Below, in pieces: positions 1 through 9,647 of a DNA stretch of 64,000 nucleotides; the first letter of the stretch is position 1; every line of letters begins with the position of its first letter. The stretch is taken from NCBI RefSeq assembly GCF_020622065.1, contig NZ_JAHRYQ010000001.1:1550001-1614000 (forward strand), written 5' to 3'. The position numbers and the translations under genes are program-made. The DNA is from Geothrix sp. (GTDB lineage Bacteria > Acidobacteriota > Holophagae > Holophagales > Holophagaceae). The notes under the pieces were generated by a model, which saw only the letters and a list, made by a program, of their open reading frames with translations, searched no databases and was not told the origin of the DNA.

Positions 1-233
1 TCCTGGCCCTTGTGCTTGCCCTGGTCGTGGCGCTCCCGCTTGGGCTTCCGCTCCACCCGGCGGCCTTCCCGGCCTTCCCTCGGGGCGCGTGGCGCCGTGG
101 GCGCCGGGGCCGGCTTCTTGGAGAGGCCCAGGGGATCCGGAAGGTTCAGCGGATTGGGGATCTGGGCCAGGAGCAGGGAACTGCCGAACATCAGGGCCAT
201 CAGCGTGCGCGTCATGCGGGTCAAGCAGGTCAT
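1..233 (-). CDS. Secreted basic proline-rich protein, C-terminus cut by window edge
   Basis: This gene starts at 233 and runs off the left edge of the window, so about 77 residues are visible. A GGAGG ribosome site lies about 7 bases before the ATG. The first 24 residues form a typical signal peptide (MTRTLMALMFGSSLLLAQ core). The mature part is rich in Pro, Lys, Arg and Glu, with a basic tail. I do not recognise a family. The protein is probably exported, and no function is assigned. Confidence 0.55.
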   Translation of the reverse strand, partial: MTCLTRMTRTLMALMFGSSLLLAQIPNPLNLPDPLGLSKKPAPAPTAPRAPREGREGRRVERKPKRERHDQGKHKGQ

Positions 234-335
234 GGGGTTCCTCCCGGGACGGGGTCTGCAAGAGGCAGCGTTCCCGCCGTGCCGAAGTCCCATGCTACTC
301 CCTTGCGGAGCACGACCCCGGTCCGGCGGTTCCCG

Positions 336-1445
336 CTACACGAAGGCCACCGCATGCACGGGCGGCAGGTGCTCGGCGAGGGTGAGCCAGCTGTCGCCGC
401 CATCCTCGCTGATCCATACCGACCCGGTGGTGGAGCCGAAGGCCAGGCGCTCGCCGCTGGCATCCAGGTCCAGCGCGTGGCGATAGACCAGATCGTAGGC
501 CCAGGCCTGCGGCAGGCCCTTGTGCAGGGTCTCGAAGGTGCGGCCGCCGTCGCGGGTGCGGTTCACCACCACGCGCCCCTCGGCGGGAATGCGGCGCTCG
601 TCCTTGATGGCCGGCACGAACCAGGCCGTGTCCGGATCCTTCGGATGCACCATCACGGGGAAGCCGAAGACCGAGGGCTTCACCTCCGTGATCTCCGCCC
701 AGCTCATGGCGTTGTCGGTGCTGCGGAAGATGCCGTTGTGGTGCTGCACCCAGTAGGTGTCCGGGGCCGCGGGGCACTGCACCATGCGATGGGGATCCTG
801 GGATTCGGGCGCGTAGACCAGCTCGGGTGGCGCATAGTCCGCGCGCATGCCCGCGGTGTGGGCGGTCCAGGTCCGGCCGCAGTCGAGGGTGATCCACACG
901 CCGCCGCTGGAGACGGCCACCGCCACGCGGTGGCCGTCCCGGGGATCCACACAGATGGAATGGATCCCTGGCACATCGGCGCCACCGCCAGCCCACTTGC
1001 GGCGGTCGGGAAGGTTCCAGAGGGATTCGACCATCTGCCAGGTGTCCCCGTGGTCCTCGCTCCAGAAGAGGCCCCCGGGGAGCGTCCCCGCCCAGAGCAG
1101 ACCCGGCTGCGAAGCGAGGCCCGGGGCCAGGCACCAGAAGCGGATGAGCCGCCAGGGGATTTCGCGGCCCAGGAAATCCTTTTCGACATGGCCCTCGGGC
1201 GGCGTGGGATAGGCGGGCACGCCGATCTCCTCCCAGCTGACGCCGCGGTCCCTGGAGCGGTGCAGCTTCGCGCCGAAGTGGCCGTGATCCAGGGCCGCAT
1301 ACCAGGCGCCGTCCCGCGGGTCCTGCTGGGTCAGCGACACATTGTCGCCCAGGAAGGACACGCCCTCGAGGGCCCAGCCCCCCTTCCCCTGCCGCCGGGC
1401 GGCGAAGAGTCCCTTGCGCGTCGAGATCAGCAGCTGGTCGGACAT
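336..1445 (-). CDS. BNR/WD40-type beta-propeller protein (sialidase-like fold)
   Basis: This 369-residue protein has repeated Asp-box/BNR-like motifs: SRDRGVSWEE, SEDHGDTWQM, TLDCGRTWTA, STDNAMSWAE, TRDGGRTFET and SEDGGDSWLT. Such motifs mark the blades of a six- or seven-bladed propeller, as in sialidases and VPS10-like proteins. No signal peptide is visible, so it is likely cytoplasmic. It begins 1 bp after the stop of a MoaD/ThiS-like gene, so the two are probably one transcript and translationally coupled. Many proteins of this type are automatically labelled exo-alpha-sialidase, but nothing here shows glycosidase activity. Confidence 0.75.
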   Translation of the reverse strand: MSDQLLISTRKGLFAARRQGKGGWALEGVSFLGDNVSLTQQDPRDGAWYAALDHGHFGAKLHRSRDRGVSWEEIGVPAYPTPPEGHVEKDFLGREIPWRLIRFWCLAPGLASQPGLLWAGTLPGGLFWSEDHGDTWQMVESLWNLPDRRKWAGGGADVPGIHSICVDPRDGHRVAVAVSSGGVWITLDCGRTWTAHTAGMRADYAPPELVYAPESQDPHRMVQCPAAPDTYWVQHHNGIFRSTDNAMSWAEITEVKPSVFGFPVMVHPKDPDTAWFVPAIKDERRIPAEGRVVVNRTRDGGRTFETLHKGLPQAWAYDLVYRHALDLDASGERLAFGSTTGSVWISEDGGDSWLTLAEHLPPVHAVAFV

Positions 1446-1446
1446 G

Positions 1447-1716
1447 TCAGCCTCCGGAAAGGGCCTGCATGACGAAGATCTCGCCGGCCGCGGGCACGGG
1501 GTCCCTCAGCCCCCTCCGGTCGGAGATGGGCTCGCCATCCACGAAGATCGCCATATGGAAGCGCAGGGCACCGTGCTCATCCAGCACATAGCCGCGGGCC
1601 CGGGGATAGAGCGCGAAGGCCGCCTCCAGGCTCTCCTTCACCGTGGCGCCGCCCACGGCGCAGGGCGGGCACGGCACATGGCGCTGGAGGTTGCCGGTGA
1701 AGGTGACGCGGGGCAT
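1447..1716 (-). CDS. MoaD/ThiS-family ubiquitin-like small protein
   Basis: About 89 residues long, starting MPRVTFTGNLQRHV. It has a beta-grasp pattern and ends in Gly-Gly (MQALSGG), the C-terminal tail that MoaD/ThiS sulfur carriers use for thiocarboxylation. A longer reading starts at 1752, but the ATG at 1716 fits the family better. It lies directly upstream of, and is coupled to, the propeller gene. No molybdopterin or thiamine genes are nearby, so it may be a dedicated carrier or modifier for the propeller protein. That role is inference. Confidence 0.7.
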   Translation of the reverse strand: MPRVTFTGNLQRHVPCPPCAVGGATVKESLEAAFALYPRARGYVLDEHGALRFHMAIFVDGEPISDRRGLRDPVPAAGEIFVMQALSGG

Positions 1717-1822
1717 GGAGATCCCTGGGACCCGCCAATCTCCGCCCTTCACGGCCGGGTGTCAAGCTGTGGGGACAATTACTTTTCGGGCAACCGGCGC
1801 GACCTTCCATGGGGGGCCGGCG

Positions 1823-2035
1823 CTACCTCCCGAGCGGCCGATGCCACCGCTCCCGGTGGGCCTCGGCCTTCAGCCGCTCCTCCTCCCTCCGGACCCGGGC
1901 CTCGATGAATTCCTCATCCTCGAGGCGCGTGGGATCCGGGAGGGGCCGCCCCTCCAGATCATGCAGGGGCGCGGAGCGGCGTTCCACGCCGATGATCCTG
2001 CTCCACGCCTGACGCCGTTCGATCGGTACGACCAT
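1823..2035 (-). CDS. Small hypothetical protein
   Basis: 70 residues starting MVVPIERRQAWSRIIGVERR. A GGAGGT ribosome site sits five bases before the ATG at 2035, which selects this start over the one at 2053. The second half is charged and helical (EDEEFIEARVRREEERLKAE), possibly a short coiled coil. No family recognised. It follows malate dehydrogenase on the same strand but is separated from it by a strong terminator, so it probably has its own promoter. Confidence 0.6.
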   Translation of the reverse strand: MVVPIERRQAWSRIIGVERRSAPLHDLEGRPLPDPTRLEDEEFIEARVRREEERLKAEAHRERWHRPLGR

Positions 2036-2090
2036 GGTCCACCTCCGGCTCAAGGCAAGAATAGGTCCCGGGGATCGTCACGCCATTGTC

Positions 2091-2126
2091 AAAAAAAACG
2101 CAGGGGACCAAGTCCCCTGCGTTTTC
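2091..2126 (-). terminator. Rho-independent terminator of malate dehydrogenase
   Basis: An 11-bp perfect stem (AACGCAGGGGA paired with TCCCCTGCGTT) is followed on the minus strand by eight T residues. It lies 20 bp after the mdh stop codon. Confidence 0.9.
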
Positions 2127-2145
2127 AGAAAAAACCGATGACCGT

Positions 2146-3132
2146 CTAGATCAGGCCCAGCTGCTTCACGGCCTGGCGCTCCTCGTCGAGCTCCTTGGCG
2201 GTGGCGTCCATCTTGGCGCGGCTGAAGGCGTTGATCTCCAGGCCCTTCACGATCTCCACCTGGCCGTTCTTCACGGTGACGGGGAAGCCGTAGACCAGAC
2301 CCTCGGGCACGCCGTAGCTGCCGTCGGACACGAAGGCCATGCTGGTCCAGTCGCCCTCGGGGGTACCCAGCGCCCAGGAGCGCATGTGCGCGATGGCGGC
2401 GTTGGCGGCGCTGGCGGCGCTGCTGAGGCCGCGAGCCTCGATGATGGCCGCGCCGCGCTTGGCCACGGTGGGGATGTACGAGGTCTCATACCAGGCGTGA
2501 TCATTGACCAGGTCGTACGCGTTCTTGCCGTCCACGGTGGCGTGGTAGAGGTCCGGGAACTGGGTGACGCTGTGGTTGCCCCAGATGGTCATCTTCTTGA
2601 TGGCGGTGACAGGCTTGCCGGTCTTCTCGGCCAGCTGGGAGATGGCGCGGTTGTGATCCAGGCGCACCATGGCGTGGAACTGGGTGGGCTTGAGCTTGGG
2701 CGCGTTGGAGAGCGCGATGAAGGCGTTCGTGTTGGCGGGGTTGCCCACCACCAGCACCTTCACATTGCGGCTGGCCACTTCGCTCAGCGCGTTGCCCTGG
2801 GGCTTGAAGATGCCGCCGTTGGCGTTCAACAGGTCGGCGCGCTCCATGCCGGCCTTGCGCGGCAGGGCGCCCACCAGCAGGGCGTAGTCCGCATCCTTGA
2901 AGGCCACCATGGGGTCGTCGGAGGTGACCACACCCGCCAGCAGGGGGAAGGCGCAGTCATTGAGTTCCATGACGACGCCGTTCAGCGCCTTCAGGGCCGG
3001 GGTGATCTCCAGCAGCTGGAGGATGACCGGCTGGTCCTCGCCCAGCATCGCGCCGCTGGCGATGCGGAAAAGCAGGCTGTATCCGATCTGACCGGCAGCG
3101 CCGGTGACGGCAACGCGAACGGGGGGCTTCAT
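2146..3132 (-). CDS. mdh: Malate dehydrogenase
   Basis: 328 residues, the usual length for the cytosolic-type malate dehydrogenase family. It interconverts malate and oxaloacetate with NAD(H) in the TCA cycle. Visible features are the Rossmann dinucleotide site [11 protein letters not shown] near residue 9, the motif VGNPANTNA, the substrate loop with [15 protein letters not shown], and the active-site region [11 protein letters not shown] containing the catalytic His. The ATG at 3132 follows a CAGGAGGATC ribosome site, which excludes the longer upstream reading. It is transcribed away from the GGDEF gene. Confidence 0.95.
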   Translation of the reverse strand: MKPPVRVAVTGAAGQIGYSLLFRIASGAMLGEDQPVILQLLEITPALKALNGVVMELNDCAFPLLAGVVTSDDPMVAFKDADYALLVGALPRKAGMERADLLNANGGIFKPQGNALSEVASRNVKVLVVGNPANTNAFIALSNAPKLKPTQFHAMVRLDHNRAISQLAEKTGKPVTAIKKMTIWGNHSVTQFPDLYHATVDGKNAYDLVNDHAWYETSYIPTVAKRGAAIIEARGLSSAASAANAAIAHMRSWALGTPEGDWTSMAFVSDGSYGVPEGLVYGFPVTVKNGQVEIVKGLEINAFSRAKMDATAKELDEERQAVKQLGLI

Positions 3133-3283
3133 GCTGGATCCTCCTGGGAGATGGCTCATTCTATACCTCACCTCGGACTCATCGAACCGTGGGGCTGGGA
3201 ATCCGTGACGCATGTCCGCACACGGGCCAGCCATCTGGAAAGTTCCGCGATCCACCAGCCGATAGGATGGATTCGGCCCCACC

Positions 3284-6200
3284 ATGCGCGTAACCCTCTC
3301 CCGAATCCTGCAAATCCTCCTTCTCACCAGCCTGGCCCTGGTTGCCCAGGCCGTGGGCATTCCCGCCTCCGGGCGCATGGTCTTCCGCGCCTATGGCCCC
3401 TCCGAAGGCCTGGAGCACACCAGCCTCACGACCCTGGCCCAGGACTCGACGGGCTTCCTCTGGATGGGCACCGAAGGGGGCGCCTACCGATTCGACGGCA
3501 CCAGCTTCCGTCTCTGGAGCCTGCCCGAGGGCCTGCCCTCGGCCTGGGTGCGCACCTTCGGGCCCGCCCCTGACGGCAGCCTGTGGATCGGCACGCGCGC
3601 CGGGCTGTGCGTGCTGCGTGAGGGACGCATCCACACTCTGGAACCGGGCGACCCGCTGGCCTCCGCCCGGATCCACCACATCCTCCACGATGCCAAGGGC
3701 CAGATCTGGGTCGCCGCCGAATCGGGCCTGTTCCGCAGCATCGGCCGCGGCCAGCGCTTCGCCCCCGTCCAGGGGTGGCCCGGTGGCCCGGCCTATTCGC
3801 TGGCCCTGGGCACCCACGGCCTCTGGGTGGGCGGAGCCTCGATCCTCCGGTACCGCGACGAGGACGGCGCCTGGCGGGCCTACGGCGCCCCGGAAGGCGT
3901 ACCTGCCGAACCTGTGAAAGCCCTCCTGGTGGGGTCCTCCGGCACCCTCTGGGCCCGGACGCCCAGCCAGCTGCGGGTGCTTCGCCCCGGCGCCGCCCGC
4001 CTGCTTCCGCCCTCCAGGGGCCTACCGCCCCTGGCCGTCAGCTTCTACGAGGAGACCCTCAGCCCGGACGGTCAGGGCGGCGTGTTCGTGCCGACGGCCA
4101 AGGGCCTCCTGCTCTTCCAGGAATCGGGGATCTGGAAGCTCCTGGACGAAACCCGGGGCCTGCCGTCGGGATGGGCCAACCAGGCCCTGGTAGACCGGAC
4201 GGGAAACCTCTGGGTGGCGAGCTTGGGCCTGCACCGGCTTCAGGGCAGCGGGACCTGGGAGAACTTCACACGGCTGGACGGGCTCCCGGCCGACAACACC
4301 TGGGGCCTGGTCCGCGACCGCGCCGGTGTGCTCTGGATCGGGACCAGCAGCGGCCTCGCGCGCATGAGGCCCCGCGGGCCTGAGAATCGGGGCCCTCGCG
4401 GGCCTGAGGCCTACGCCCCGGGCACAGGGCTCGTCCTCTATGCCCTCAAGGAAGCCCCCGACGGGGCCATCTGGGGCGCCGGGGAACATCCCTTCCTGGT
4501 GCGCGTCAGCCCGGACCGTGCGCGGCTGACGCGCATCCCCCTGCCTCCTTCCCCGAGCCTCGCGGTGCCGGTGGCCCTGGCCTTCGATCGGACAGGTTCC
4601 CTGTGGATCGGCACCTCGAACGACGGGCTCTGGCAGCTGAGCGACCCTTCCGGCCGCGCCACCTACCAGCGGGCGGAGATTCCCGGCGCGGGCGACCTCG
4701 GGCAGATCACGGCCCTGCACCTGGATGCGCGGGGCCGCCTCTGGGTGGCCACGGGCCGCGGCCTGGCCTGCCTCGACCAGGGCCGCTGGCGCCTCTGGGG
4801 CCGGGACATCGGCCTGCGGAACGCGCCCCTGTGGGCTCTGGCCCCGCTATCAGACGGCACGGCCTGGATCGGCTACCTCGAGCCCATGGGCCTCACCCGC
4901 GTGGACCTCAAGGGCGATGCCCCCCGCGTGATGGAGCAGAGGACGCGGCGGGACGGCCTGGCCAGCGACTCGGTGTACAGCCTGGCGGCGGATGCCTCCG
5001 ACCACCTGTGGGTGGGTGGCCCCCGAGGCGTGCAGCGGCTCGATGAGCGGGGAGGGCGGCTCTTCCGGCGGGAGGACGGTCTGGCGGGCACGGACTGCAA
5101 TCCCTTCGCCACCTGGGTGGATGCGGATGGCGGCGTCTGGTTCGGCTCCACGGCGGGCCTCCTCCATCACCACGACGCCGAAGGACCGCCCCCGGGGACA
5201 TGGCCTGCGACGATCCTGGTCTCCCTCACCCTGGGTTCCCGCCAGTGGGACCGGCCGATGACCGGCGAGGGCCTGCTCGGCACGGTCCCGTACGGGGAGC
5301 GCACGCTGTCCGCGCGGTTCAGCTCCCTGGCCTTCGAACATGAAGGGCGGCTGCGGTTCCAGGGCCGCCTGGTGGGCCTGGAGGACAGCTGGGTCGACCT
5401 GCCCGGCCGGGAGCTCCGCTACCCCGCCCTGCCCCCGGGCACCTACCGCCTGGAGGTGCGCGCCCTGCTCGAGGACGGCGGTCCGGGGCCGGTGACCTCC
5501 GCAGCCTTCCAGGTGCTGCCGCCCTGGTGGCTCCGCTGGTGGGCCTGGCTCATCTGGGGCGGGCTCGCCCTCTCCCTGGGCCTGGCCGGCCTCGGCTGGC
5601 GCGTCCGCTGGCTCCGGCGCCGCAACGAAGAACTGAAGGTCCTCGTCCATCAGCGCACCGAGGCGCTGGAACTGAGCAACCTCGCCCTCACCACCATCTC
5701 CACCACCGACCACCTCACGGGCCTCCGCAACCGCCGCTATCTCGCGGAGGAGCTTCCGTCCGTGCTGGCCCTCGCGCTGCGGACCCGGCGCGAACGCGCC
5801 GGGTCCGAGCCCGCTACCGACGCCTGCATCGTCTTCGCCATGCTGGATCTCGATCACTTCAAGCGCGTGAACGACACCTGGAGCCACGCCGCCGGCGACC
5901 TGGCCCTGAAGCAGGTGGCGGATGTGCTGAAGCACGAGGCCCGCGAATCCGACTTCCTCGTCCGCTGGGGCGGCGAGGAGATTCTGTTCGTGGGGCACAC
6001 CAGCGACCTCGAAGGCGCCGCGGCCGTGGTGTCCCGCCTGCACCAGGCCATCCGCAATCATCCCTTCGACCTGGGCCTTCCCACGCCGGTCTCCCTCACC
6101 TGTTCGATCGGGTATTCCCTCTTCCCCTTCCAGCCCGATCACCTGGAGGGCGCCTCCTGGGAGGACCAGGTCCGCGTGGCCGACCGCTGCCTCTATGCCG

Positions 6201-6364
6201 CGAAGCGCTCCGGCCGGGACGGCTGGGTGGGCGTGGCGGGACGGCCCGGATCGGCCCCGGGCCTGGCCCAGCGCTTCGACCAGGCTCCCTCCCTGTGCGT
6301 CCAGGGCGGCACCGTCGATCTGCTCAGCGGTCCCTGGAAGGTGATGAGCCTTCACTGGGACTAG
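3284..6364 (+). CDS. Membrane diguanylate cyclase with two-component-type beta-propeller sensor
   Basis: 1026 residues. A signal segment (about 1-25) is followed by a long periplasmic region of Reg_prop-type blades with repeated LWIGT and LWVG motifs (about 30-640). Next come a Y_Y_Y-like domain (about 655-745), one membrane helix (about 747-770) and a short coiled region leading to a GGDEF domain (about 810-1000). The signature reads GGEEI at about 895, an active variant in many diguanylate cyclases. An RESD inhibitory site sits exactly five residues before it, so c-di-GMP feedback is likely. It should make c-di-GMP in response to a periplasmic ligand, which is unknown. Confidence 0.9.
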   Translation: MRVTLSRILQILLLTSLALVAQAVGIPASGRMVFRAYGPSEGLEHTSLTTLAQDSTGFLWMGTEGGAYRFDGTSFRLWSLPEGLPSAWVRTFGPAPDGSLWIGTRAGLCVLREGRIHTLEPGDPLASARIHHILHDAKGQIWVAAESGLFRSIGRGQRFAPVQGWPGGPAYSLALGTHGLWVGGASILRYRDEDGAWRAYGAPEGVPAEPVKALLVGSSGTLWARTPSQLRVLRPGAARLLPPSRGLPPLAVSFYEETLSPDGQGGVFVPTAKGLLLFQESGIWKLLDETRGLPSGWANQALVDRTGNLWVASLGLHRLQGSGTWENFTRLDGLPADNTWGLVRDRAGVLWIGTSSGLARMRPRGPENRGPRGPEAYAPGTGLVLYALKEAPDGAIWGAGEHPFLVRVSPDRARLTRIPLPPSPSLAVPVALAFDRTGSLWIGTSNDGLWQLSDPSGRATYQRAEIPGAGDLGQITALHLDARGRLWVATGRGLACLDQGRWRLWGRDIGLRNAPLWALAPLSDGTAWIGYLEPMGLTRVDLKGDAPRVMEQRTRRDGLASDSVYSLAADASDHLWVGGPRGVQRLDERGGRLFRREDGLAGTDCNPFATWVDADGGVWFGSTAGLLHHHDAEGPPPGTWPATILVSLTLGSRQWDRPMTGEGLLGTVPYGERTLSARFSSLAFEHEGRLRFQGRLVGLEDSWVDLPGRELRYPALPPGTYRLEVRALLEDGGPGPVTSAAFQVLPPWWLRWWAWLIWGGLALSLGLAGLGWRVRWLRRRNEELKVLVHQRTEALELSNLALTTISTTDHLTGLRNRRYLAEELPSVLALALRTRRERAGSEPATDACIVFAMLDLDHFKRVNDTWSHAAGDLALKQVADVLKHEARESDFLVRWGGEEILFVGHTSDLEGAAAVVSRLHQAIRNHPFDLGLPTPVSLTCSIGYSLFPFQPDHLEGASWEDQVRVADRCLYAAKRSGRDGWVGVAGRPGSAPGLAQRFDQAPSLCVQGGTVDLLSGPWKVMSLHWD

Positions 6365-7086
6365 AGTTTGGCCTCGAGGTCCTTCACCACCTGCTCGCCG
6401 CCCAGGTGCCGCATCTGATTGAGGATCCAGCTCTGGCGGCCCCGGATGTACTCGCTGGGGGCGTTCGCGCGGAACTTGCGGGGGTTGGGCAGCACGGCCG
6501 CCAGCAGGGCGGCCTCACTGGCGGTGAGGCGCCGGGCGGACTTGCCGAAGAAGGTGCGCGCCGCGGCCTCGGCGCCGTAGACGCCGTCGCCGAACTCCAC
6601 GATGTTCAAGTAGACCTCCAGGATCCGCTTCTTCGACCAGCCCACCTCGATCAGCAGCGTGAACCAGGCCTCCAGGCCCTTGCGGGTCCAGGAGCGGCTG
6701 TTCCATAGGAAGAGGTTCTTCGCCGTCTGCTGGGAGACCGTGGAGGCGCCCCGCTTCCGGCGGCTGTGCTCGTTGTGCTGCACGGCCTTCTCGATGGCCT
6801 GCCAGTCGAAGCCGAAATGATCCGTGAAGTTCTGATCCTCCGCCGCGATCACCGCCGCGCCCAGGCTGGGCGAGATCTCCTCCAGAGGGGCCCAGCGGTG
6901 GTGCGAGACATAGGGCTTGTCGCTGGACCAGGATTCGATGCGCCGCTGCACCATCAGGCCCGAGACCGGCACCGGCACGAACCGGAAGACCAGCACCAGG
7001 ACGAGGTTGAAGGCCAGGAACACGCCCACCGCCCAGCCCAGCCCCACCAGGAGCCGTCGCATCCAACCACGCTTCGTCTTCGCCAT
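6361..7086 (-). CDS. mtgA: Monofunctional biosynthetic peptidoglycan transglycosylase
   Basis: 241 residues, the normal MtgA length. A basic N-terminus precedes one membrane anchor (about 11-36), followed by a GT51 domain. The catalytic motif [14 protein letters not shown] contains the essential Glu. [28 protein letters not shown] and [20 protein letters not shown] are the other conserved GT51 blocks. It polymerises lipid II into glycan strands on the outer face of the inner membrane. The stop codon overlaps the stop of the convergent GGDEF gene by four bases. The ATG at 7086 gives the expected short cytoplasmic tail. Confidence 0.93.
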   Translation of the reverse strand: MAKTKRGWMRRLLVGLGWAVGVFLAFNLVLVLVFRFVPVPVSGLMVQRRIESWSSDKPYVSHHRWAPLEEISPSLGAAVIAAEDQNFTDHFGFDWQAIEKAVQHNEHSRRKRGASTVSQQTAKNLFLWNSRSWTRKGLEAWFTLLIEVGWSKKRILEVYLNIVEFGDGVYGAEAAARTFFGKSARRLTASEAALLAAVLPNPRKFRANAPSEYIRGRQSWILNQMRHLGGEQVVKDLEAKL

Positions 7087-7195
7087 CGTGTGCTTCCCGG
7101 CCAAAACAACAGTCTGCCATCCTCGGCGCCGATGAATGGGAATCGGCTCCGGAATGTCCGCCTCCAGCGGCGCCCGGGCCCGGAGAGCCCCGCGG

Positions 7196-7570
7196 ATGTC
7201 CATCGAACACGAGCAGCGGAAATACCCCCGCCTGAGCACCACCAGCCGCGTGTACGGACTCCGCTTCCAGGTCAAGGGCGTCGACATCCACGACTGCCGC
7301 CTGGTGAATCTCAGTGCGGGAGGCTGCGGCGTGGAGATCCAGATGGCCGATGCCCGGAATCTGGAGGTGGGCGATGTCCTGGAGTCGCTCTACCTGGATC
7401 ACCCCGACATGCCCCTGGTGCCCCTCTCCGCCGTCATCCTGCGGATGCTTGGCAAGGTGCCCGGCAAGACCCTCGGCTATGTCCTCGTCGGCATGGAGTT
7501 CCGGGGCATCACGCCCTTCGTGCGCGGCCTCATCGCCGACCATGTGGCCGCCCAGCTCGCCCGCGCATGA
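7196..7570 (+). CDS. PilZ-domain c-di-GMP binding protein
   Basis: About 124 residues starting [14 protein letters not shown]. The QRKYPR segment matches the PilZ RxxxR c-di-GMP site, and [11 protein letters not shown] matches the second D/NxSxxG box with Asn in first place. I chose the ATG at 7196 because a GGAGAG site lies eight bases before it; an upstream start at 7136 would add 20 low-complexity residues. It is close to a diguanylate cyclase gene, so it could be a receptor for that signal. That link is inference. Confidence 0.8.
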   Translation: MSIEHEQRKYPRLSTTSRVYGLRFQVKGVDIHDCRLVNLSAGGCGVEIQMADARNLEVGDVLESLYLDHPDMPLVPLSAVILRMLGKVPGKTLGYVLVGMEFRGITPFVRGLIADHVAAQLARA

Positions 7571-7661
7571 GCCGCGGATGGATCCAGGCCCCGAGGGTCA
7601 TGGCCGGCCCTGCGGGTGCCGATGAGAAGCGCCATGAGAAGCCTGAGGCCGTGACGGATCC

Positions 7662-9593
7662 ATGAGGCAAGCATCCCTCGACATCTTCCTGGACCGGCTC
7701 GATCCGGCCTCGCGGGCCGATCAGCTCGCCTTCTTCCGGACCGTCGCCGCGGCGGGTCCTGCGGCCGTGGAGGAACTGGCCGGCCGCGTCCGCCGGGTCT
7801 CCTGCCCGGCCGGCCTGAAGCAGCTCACCCTCGAGTTCGCCTACTACTACCCTTGGGAGGACTGGCTCCCCGTGCTGGACCGCCTGCTCCGGCACGAGAA
7901 CGACCTGGCGCGCTTCGAGTCGGGTGTGCGCGCGCTCGGGCGCATGGGGACGCCCCCCGCCATCGGCCTCCTGAAGGAGCTGGCCCAGGGCCGCGCGACA
8001 CCGGGCTTCCGCGAAGCCGTCGAGGCCGTGCTCGGCGAATGCGATCCCGCCGAGGCCTTTCAGCACCACTTCTCCCGGCTTCTGCAGGGCAGCGCCCAGC
8101 CCGCCGATGCCAACGAGGGCGCCCACCAGCTCGAGAATCTCCTCACCCCCGATAGCCTGGAGGCTCTCAAGGAGGCCGTGAACCACCCGGACCTCCTGGT
8201 GTTCCGCCATGCGCTCCGCCTCGTGGGTCTGGTGCCCTCCGAAGCGGCCGCGGTCTTCCTGCTGGACTACCTGCAGGAGACCCACCTGGATGCCCTGGAG
8301 GACCGCGAGGCCCGGGCCCTCCTCGCCACCTTCCGCAACCTTCCGCGGGCCGAGGTCCAGGAACATGCAGGCCAGGCCCTCGCCGCACGCTGGGGGGAAC
8401 GCCAGCCCGAGGCCGCGGCGGACCTGGCTTCCGGCCAGGCCCATCGCATCCGGGCCGGGGCCGCCGCGCTCCGCGAAGGTCAGCCGGGGATCTTGGATGC
8501 CTTCCTCCTGGACGCACTCCTCGCCGCCACCGAGGAGAAGCCCACCCACCTGGCGCGCTTCCTGGGCCAGGCTGGCGACGCGGCCCAGCAGCGGATCCGG
8601 CGCCTCGACTTCGCCATCGACGCCGCGGCCCAGGGGCTCGCGGCCCTCGCCGGCCAGGGTTTCATCGAGACCGCCCGCCTGCTGCCCGGCCTCGCGGAAT
8701 CCCTGCGTCAGAACACGGGCCACGCCGGCGTGGCCGGGGCCTTGGCCCAGGTGGTGCCCCCCGAGGCCCAGGACCTGCTCGACCTGCTGCTGGACGCACC
8801 CGACGGCGCCCTTCGTGCCGCCGCCGTGGAGCTCCTGGGCGCGCGGAAGGACCCGGCCCTGCGGCCCGCGCTCCTCAAGGCCCAGCGGGACGCCATCGCC
8901 GACATCGCCGACCGGAGCCTCTGGCACCTGGGCCAGCTGTCGGATCCCGCCGGAACGGCGCGGGCCTTTCTCGCCGACCCCGATCCCGAGCAGGTCCAGG
9001 TGGGCCTCCGTTTCGCCGCCATGCACCGGCTGCAGGAGCTGGTGCCGGATCTCCTCACCCTCGTGGAGGCGGAAAGCCGCGAAGCCGTGCTCATCGCCGC
9101 CCTGGAGGCCCTGGGCGCCATCGGGGCTCTCCAGGCGGTGGAGCCCCTCCTGGCGCTGCTGCATTCCGGCCAGTCGCCTCGCCTCCAGATCGCCCTCGCG
9201 GAGGCCCTCCGCGACCTGGGCAGCGCCGAGGGGGCCCTCGGCCTCTGCGCCAAGGCCCGCGAATTGAATGTCCCAGTGCTGCACGCGGTGGCCGTGGAGG
9301 CCCTCGCCCGCATCCATGGCGATCCGGAGCGGCCCCTGTCCGCTCCCGCCACGGCGGCCCTCATCAGGGCCGTCCAGGGCGGCTGGTCCGACCGGAATCC
9401 CTGGCCCCTGCGCCGCCGCATGGCCGACGCCCTGCTGACCATCCACGCGGAGGATCCGGACCTCTGGACCGAACTGTCGGACCTCTTCCAGGGGGCCCTC
9501 GCCGAAAAGCGGCCGCCCGGCGAGGTCTCCCCCGATGACCTGGCCCGCCTCCAGGCCTGCGCCCGGTCGCTGGCGCTGCTGGCGACGCTCTGA
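7662..9593 (+). CDS. HEAT-repeat protein
   Basis: 643 residues, almost all alpha-helical, with repeated HEAT/armadillo-like helical pairs (for example FESGVRALGRMGTPPAIGLL and VLIAALEALGAIGALQAVEPLL). No signal peptide or membrane helix is evident. Such solenoids are protein-binding scaffolds, and no enzymatic motif is visible. It lies downstream of the PilZ gene and 54 bp before the M29-like peptidase on the same strand. The very long open frame on the opposite strand here is a shadow caused by G+C-rich codon use. Confidence 0.75.
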   Translation: MRQASLDIFLDRLDPASRADQLAFFRTVAAAGPAAVEELAGRVRRVSCPAGLKQLTLEFAYYYPWEDWLPVLDRLLRHENDLARFESGVRALGRMGTPPAIGLLKELAQGRATPGFREAVEAVLGECDPAEAFQHHFSRLLQGSAQPADANEGAHQLENLLTPDSLEALKEAVNHPDLLVFRHALRLVGLVPSEAAAVFLLDYLQETHLDALEDREARALLATFRNLPRAEVQEHAGQALAARWGERQPEAAADLASGQAHRIRAGAAALREGQPGILDAFLLDALLAATEEKPTHLARFLGQAGDAAQQRIRRLDFAIDAAAQGLAALAGQGFIETARLLPGLAESLRQNTGHAGVAGALAQVVPPEAQDLLDLLLDAPDGALRAAAVELLGARKDPALRPALLKAQRDAIADIADRSLWHLGQLSDPAGTARAFLADPDPEQVQVGLRFAAMHRLQELVPDLLTLVEAESREAVLIAALEALGAIGALQAVEPLLALLHSGQSPRLQIALAEALRDLGSAEGALGLCAKARELNVPVLHAVAVEALARIHGDPERPLSAPATAALIRAVQGGWSDRNPWPLRRRMADALLTIHAEDPDLWTELSDLFQGALAEKRPPGEVSPDDLARLQACARSLALLATL

Positions 9594-9647
9594 GCCGGCC
9601 TCGACAGGACGGCACCACCCGGGGCATCCTCCCAAGCGGAGGACGGC

